This document shows positions 62,472 to 64,000 of a stretch of 64,000 nt of DNA, piece after piece. The stretch is from NCBI GenBank assembly GCA_948144175.1, contig CANXME010002159.1, positions 1 to 64,000 of the forward strand, read 5' to 3'. Origin of the DNA: Closterium sp. NIES-65. Its lineage: Eukaryota > Streptophyta > Zygnematophyceae > Desmidiales > Closteriaceae. Under the pieces are notes generated by a model, which was given only the letters and a program-made list of their open reading frames with translations, did not search any database and was not told the DNA's origin. Position 1 is the first letter of the stretch, and every line of letters starts with the position of its first letter. The position numbers and the translations under genes were made by a program.

Positions 62472-62603
62472 TGAGAAAGTACGAACGAGAAGTGGAATGA
62501 CTATGAACGAAGTGAGTACAAATAGGAAACCCTAATTGGGTTGTACCCCCTATGGGATACCCCACTATAGCCTACAGAAACAAGTAAGCTATAAGTTCTG
62601 ACA
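62472..62603 (-). repeat. 5' LTR of element I
   Basis: 132 bp, no difference seen from the copy at 55352. Followed outside by the GACAA duplication. Confidence 0.95.
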
Positions 62604-64000
62604 GACAACTGCGCGCGACATTTTCGGAAAAAAGACTTGCGCGAGTTGCGTCGGCACGTGGTCGGCACCAACGCGCGACAAAATCGGGAGTTAATGCGTG
62701 CGGCAAGTGGCGTCGGGCGATTTCGTCACATTGCGCACGAGAAATTCGGAGTCTTCGGCACGTGGTGATCGTCGTCACTGTGCGCGAAGATTTCGGGTGG
62801 CTTCACGTGTGAAACGACTGCTGGTTGAGCAGCCAGGCGCAATGTGTGATTTGCGTCGGGAAAACCGACGGCGAGGAGAGGCGGCGTGGCGATTGCCCGA
62901 AGAAAGCGGGGGTCTACCGTCGTCCCGCCCGGGTGCAGCAGGTGTTGCTGCAAAAGGGTGCGTCGTGGGTGTTTTTCGGCAGAGCGGCACAGTGTGGGAC
63001 GGAAGTTGTTTTTTAAACCACCGAAAAGTTCGGGAAAGGCCGCCTACGACGAGACTGTTCCGGCTTGGATGACTACTGTTTCTGGCACAATGTTTATCGG
63101 CGAAAATTTCGGAGCAACAGTGGCAGCCGATTCTGCACTTCACGCGGCACAGTTCCCTCCGGCCAGAGGTACCTGTGTTTGCAGACAGCCCAGTACACCA
63201 CGGAACAACGATTCGGCGCAGCGTTTAGACCCGCGAATTTTCGGGGGTTCTACCGGCTACAATAAACGGAGTTGCGACTAATACGGGTCCGGCGAGAGAA
63301 ACGGGTTCCGACTTCAGGAGGCGAGAAAAACGACCTACAGCGACGACTTTTGCTGAGGCCGAGTCTCACGGCTTAGCGGCGGTAGCAGAAGGAGCTCCCT
63401 ACCGGCCAAGTCTACCGACGTTTCGCATACCCCACGCCCAGAAGGCCTCGAAGGCAAGTTGTAAGACCAAAGAGCCACTGGATCCAAAGGTGGGGCCCTG
63501 TGTTTAGCCCTGTGCTGGCTCAAAAGCGCGGGTATTGCGCCAGTTCGACAGCTGGGCGTACAATTTTTTTCAAGATTGCGACACTGTTCAGCACCGACAA
63601 AACCGGACCATCGGCAACGTTTCCCCTGCCGAAAAGGTCGAGACGGAAGAAATTGTGGCAGCTGGCGGTGTTTCTCCTGATTCAACGGTCTACCCAACGG
63701 CGGTGTAGCAGCGAAGGGAGTTCCCGAAGCTGTGGAGTTTTAAGTGCGATAGGCACGGTGGGCAGCGAAGCGGCCGGGCGGGCGTTTGATACGATAAACT
63801 CACCCCGGCTACGATTGTGTTCGCGCCTTCATCGAACGCCAGAAAAATCGCGGGTCAACACGAAGAATGTCTCATCCGACAAAAGCGGACGCTGGGTGAA
63901 CGGCGTCGTGCGAAATTGTCGGGGGGCGAAAGCAAAACAAAAAAGGAGGGAAAGTTGTGGGTGCCGTTTCAAGCTACTTGAGTGATAGGCGGAGCCCGTA
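62604..64000. other. K interior or flanking DNA, no gene recognised
   Basis: GC-rich sequence with several open frames of 60-160 codons, none with a motif I recognise and none favoured by codon pattern. A loose repeated word of the form GCGCGA-AAATTTCGG/GAATTTTCGGG occurs at about 62611, 62671, 62735, 62783, 63101 and 63231. CGGCACGTGGTCG recurs at 62652 and, as CGGCACGTGGTG, at 62757. It may be the non-coding interior of a large non-autonomous LTR element, or an unrelated repeat. The 3' LTR of K, if present, lies beyond the window. Confidence 0.45.

Larger units (their letters stand above)
55352..62603 (-). mobile_element. Copia element I, intact, TSD GACAA
   Basis: A 7252-bp minus-strand retrotransposon, sister of H. 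132-bp LTRs (55352-55483, 62472-62603) read as identical, flanked by GACAA at 55347-55351 and 62604-62608. It has the same PBS variant, leader hairpin, gag-pol organisation and polypurine tract as H. The frame is open over 1965 codons. It is inserted in the interior of K and is probably as recent as H. Confidence 0.97.

Noticed and set aside
62698..63985. Open frames of 120-160 codons at the right end
   Set aside because: No domain, repeat or codon signal supports them. Overlapping frames on both strands are of similar length, as expected for GC-rich non-coding DNA.

Overview
The window looks like nuclear DNA of a plant-lineage eukaryote. A GC-rich green alga of the streptophyte type is my best guess. 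The evidence is indirect: nearly all coding sequence is Ty1/copia retrotransposon, several primer-binding sites are the exact 12-mer TGGTATCAGAGC (complement of the initiator-tRNA-Met 3' end, common in plant Copia), and the rest is satellites, minisatellites and small DNA transposons. I see no host protein gene, rRNA or tRNA gene.

Layout. 1-1852: minus-strand Copia fragment A (gag, PBS, putative LTR). 2128-7629: decayed plus-strand Copia B, split by solo LTR E (6188-7279, TSD GGCCC). 7630-21356: minus-strand Copia D with ~1.09 kb LTRs, split by plus-strand Copia C of the same family (9191-16045, TSD GAATC). 21424-34954: minus-strand Copia F, 3'-truncated, with minus-strand Copia G (27100-34628, TSD CTAAG) in its leader. 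Copia J (34955-48540, plus, TSD ACACC) sits inside the 5' LTR of F. Copia H (35416-42921, plus, TSD CCGAT) sits in the leader of J. 48551-54624: a ~200-bp satellite, two minisatellite blocks and three short DNA transposons (two with 8-bp TSDs, one with a TA TSD). 54625-64000: the LTR and apparently non-coding interior of element K, split by minus-strand Copia I (55352-62603, TSD GACAA).

The target-site duplications give an insertion order: B before E and D; D before C; F before G and J; J before H; K before I. LTR identity agrees: H and I have LTR pairs I read as identical, C differs at about 3 of 1092 positions, J at about 8 of 400.

B, F, G, H and I form one Copia clade with unusual shared features. 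The gag carries a long Gly-rich tract and, in place of a CCHC knuckle, a conserved C-x13-C-x3-H-x4-C motif followed by an FGRL(T)DAW-like segment. A PQ(Q/E)LREW motif occurs twice, and a (GGAEP)n repeat lies between integrase and reverse transcriptase. H, I and G have very short LTRs (131-132 bp) and GC-rich minisatellite 5' leaders. H and I are full length with single open gag-pol frames (1992 and 1965 codons) and are the best candidates for currently active elements. C and J are each one visible lesion away from an open frame (one 1-nt frameshift; one in-frame TAG).
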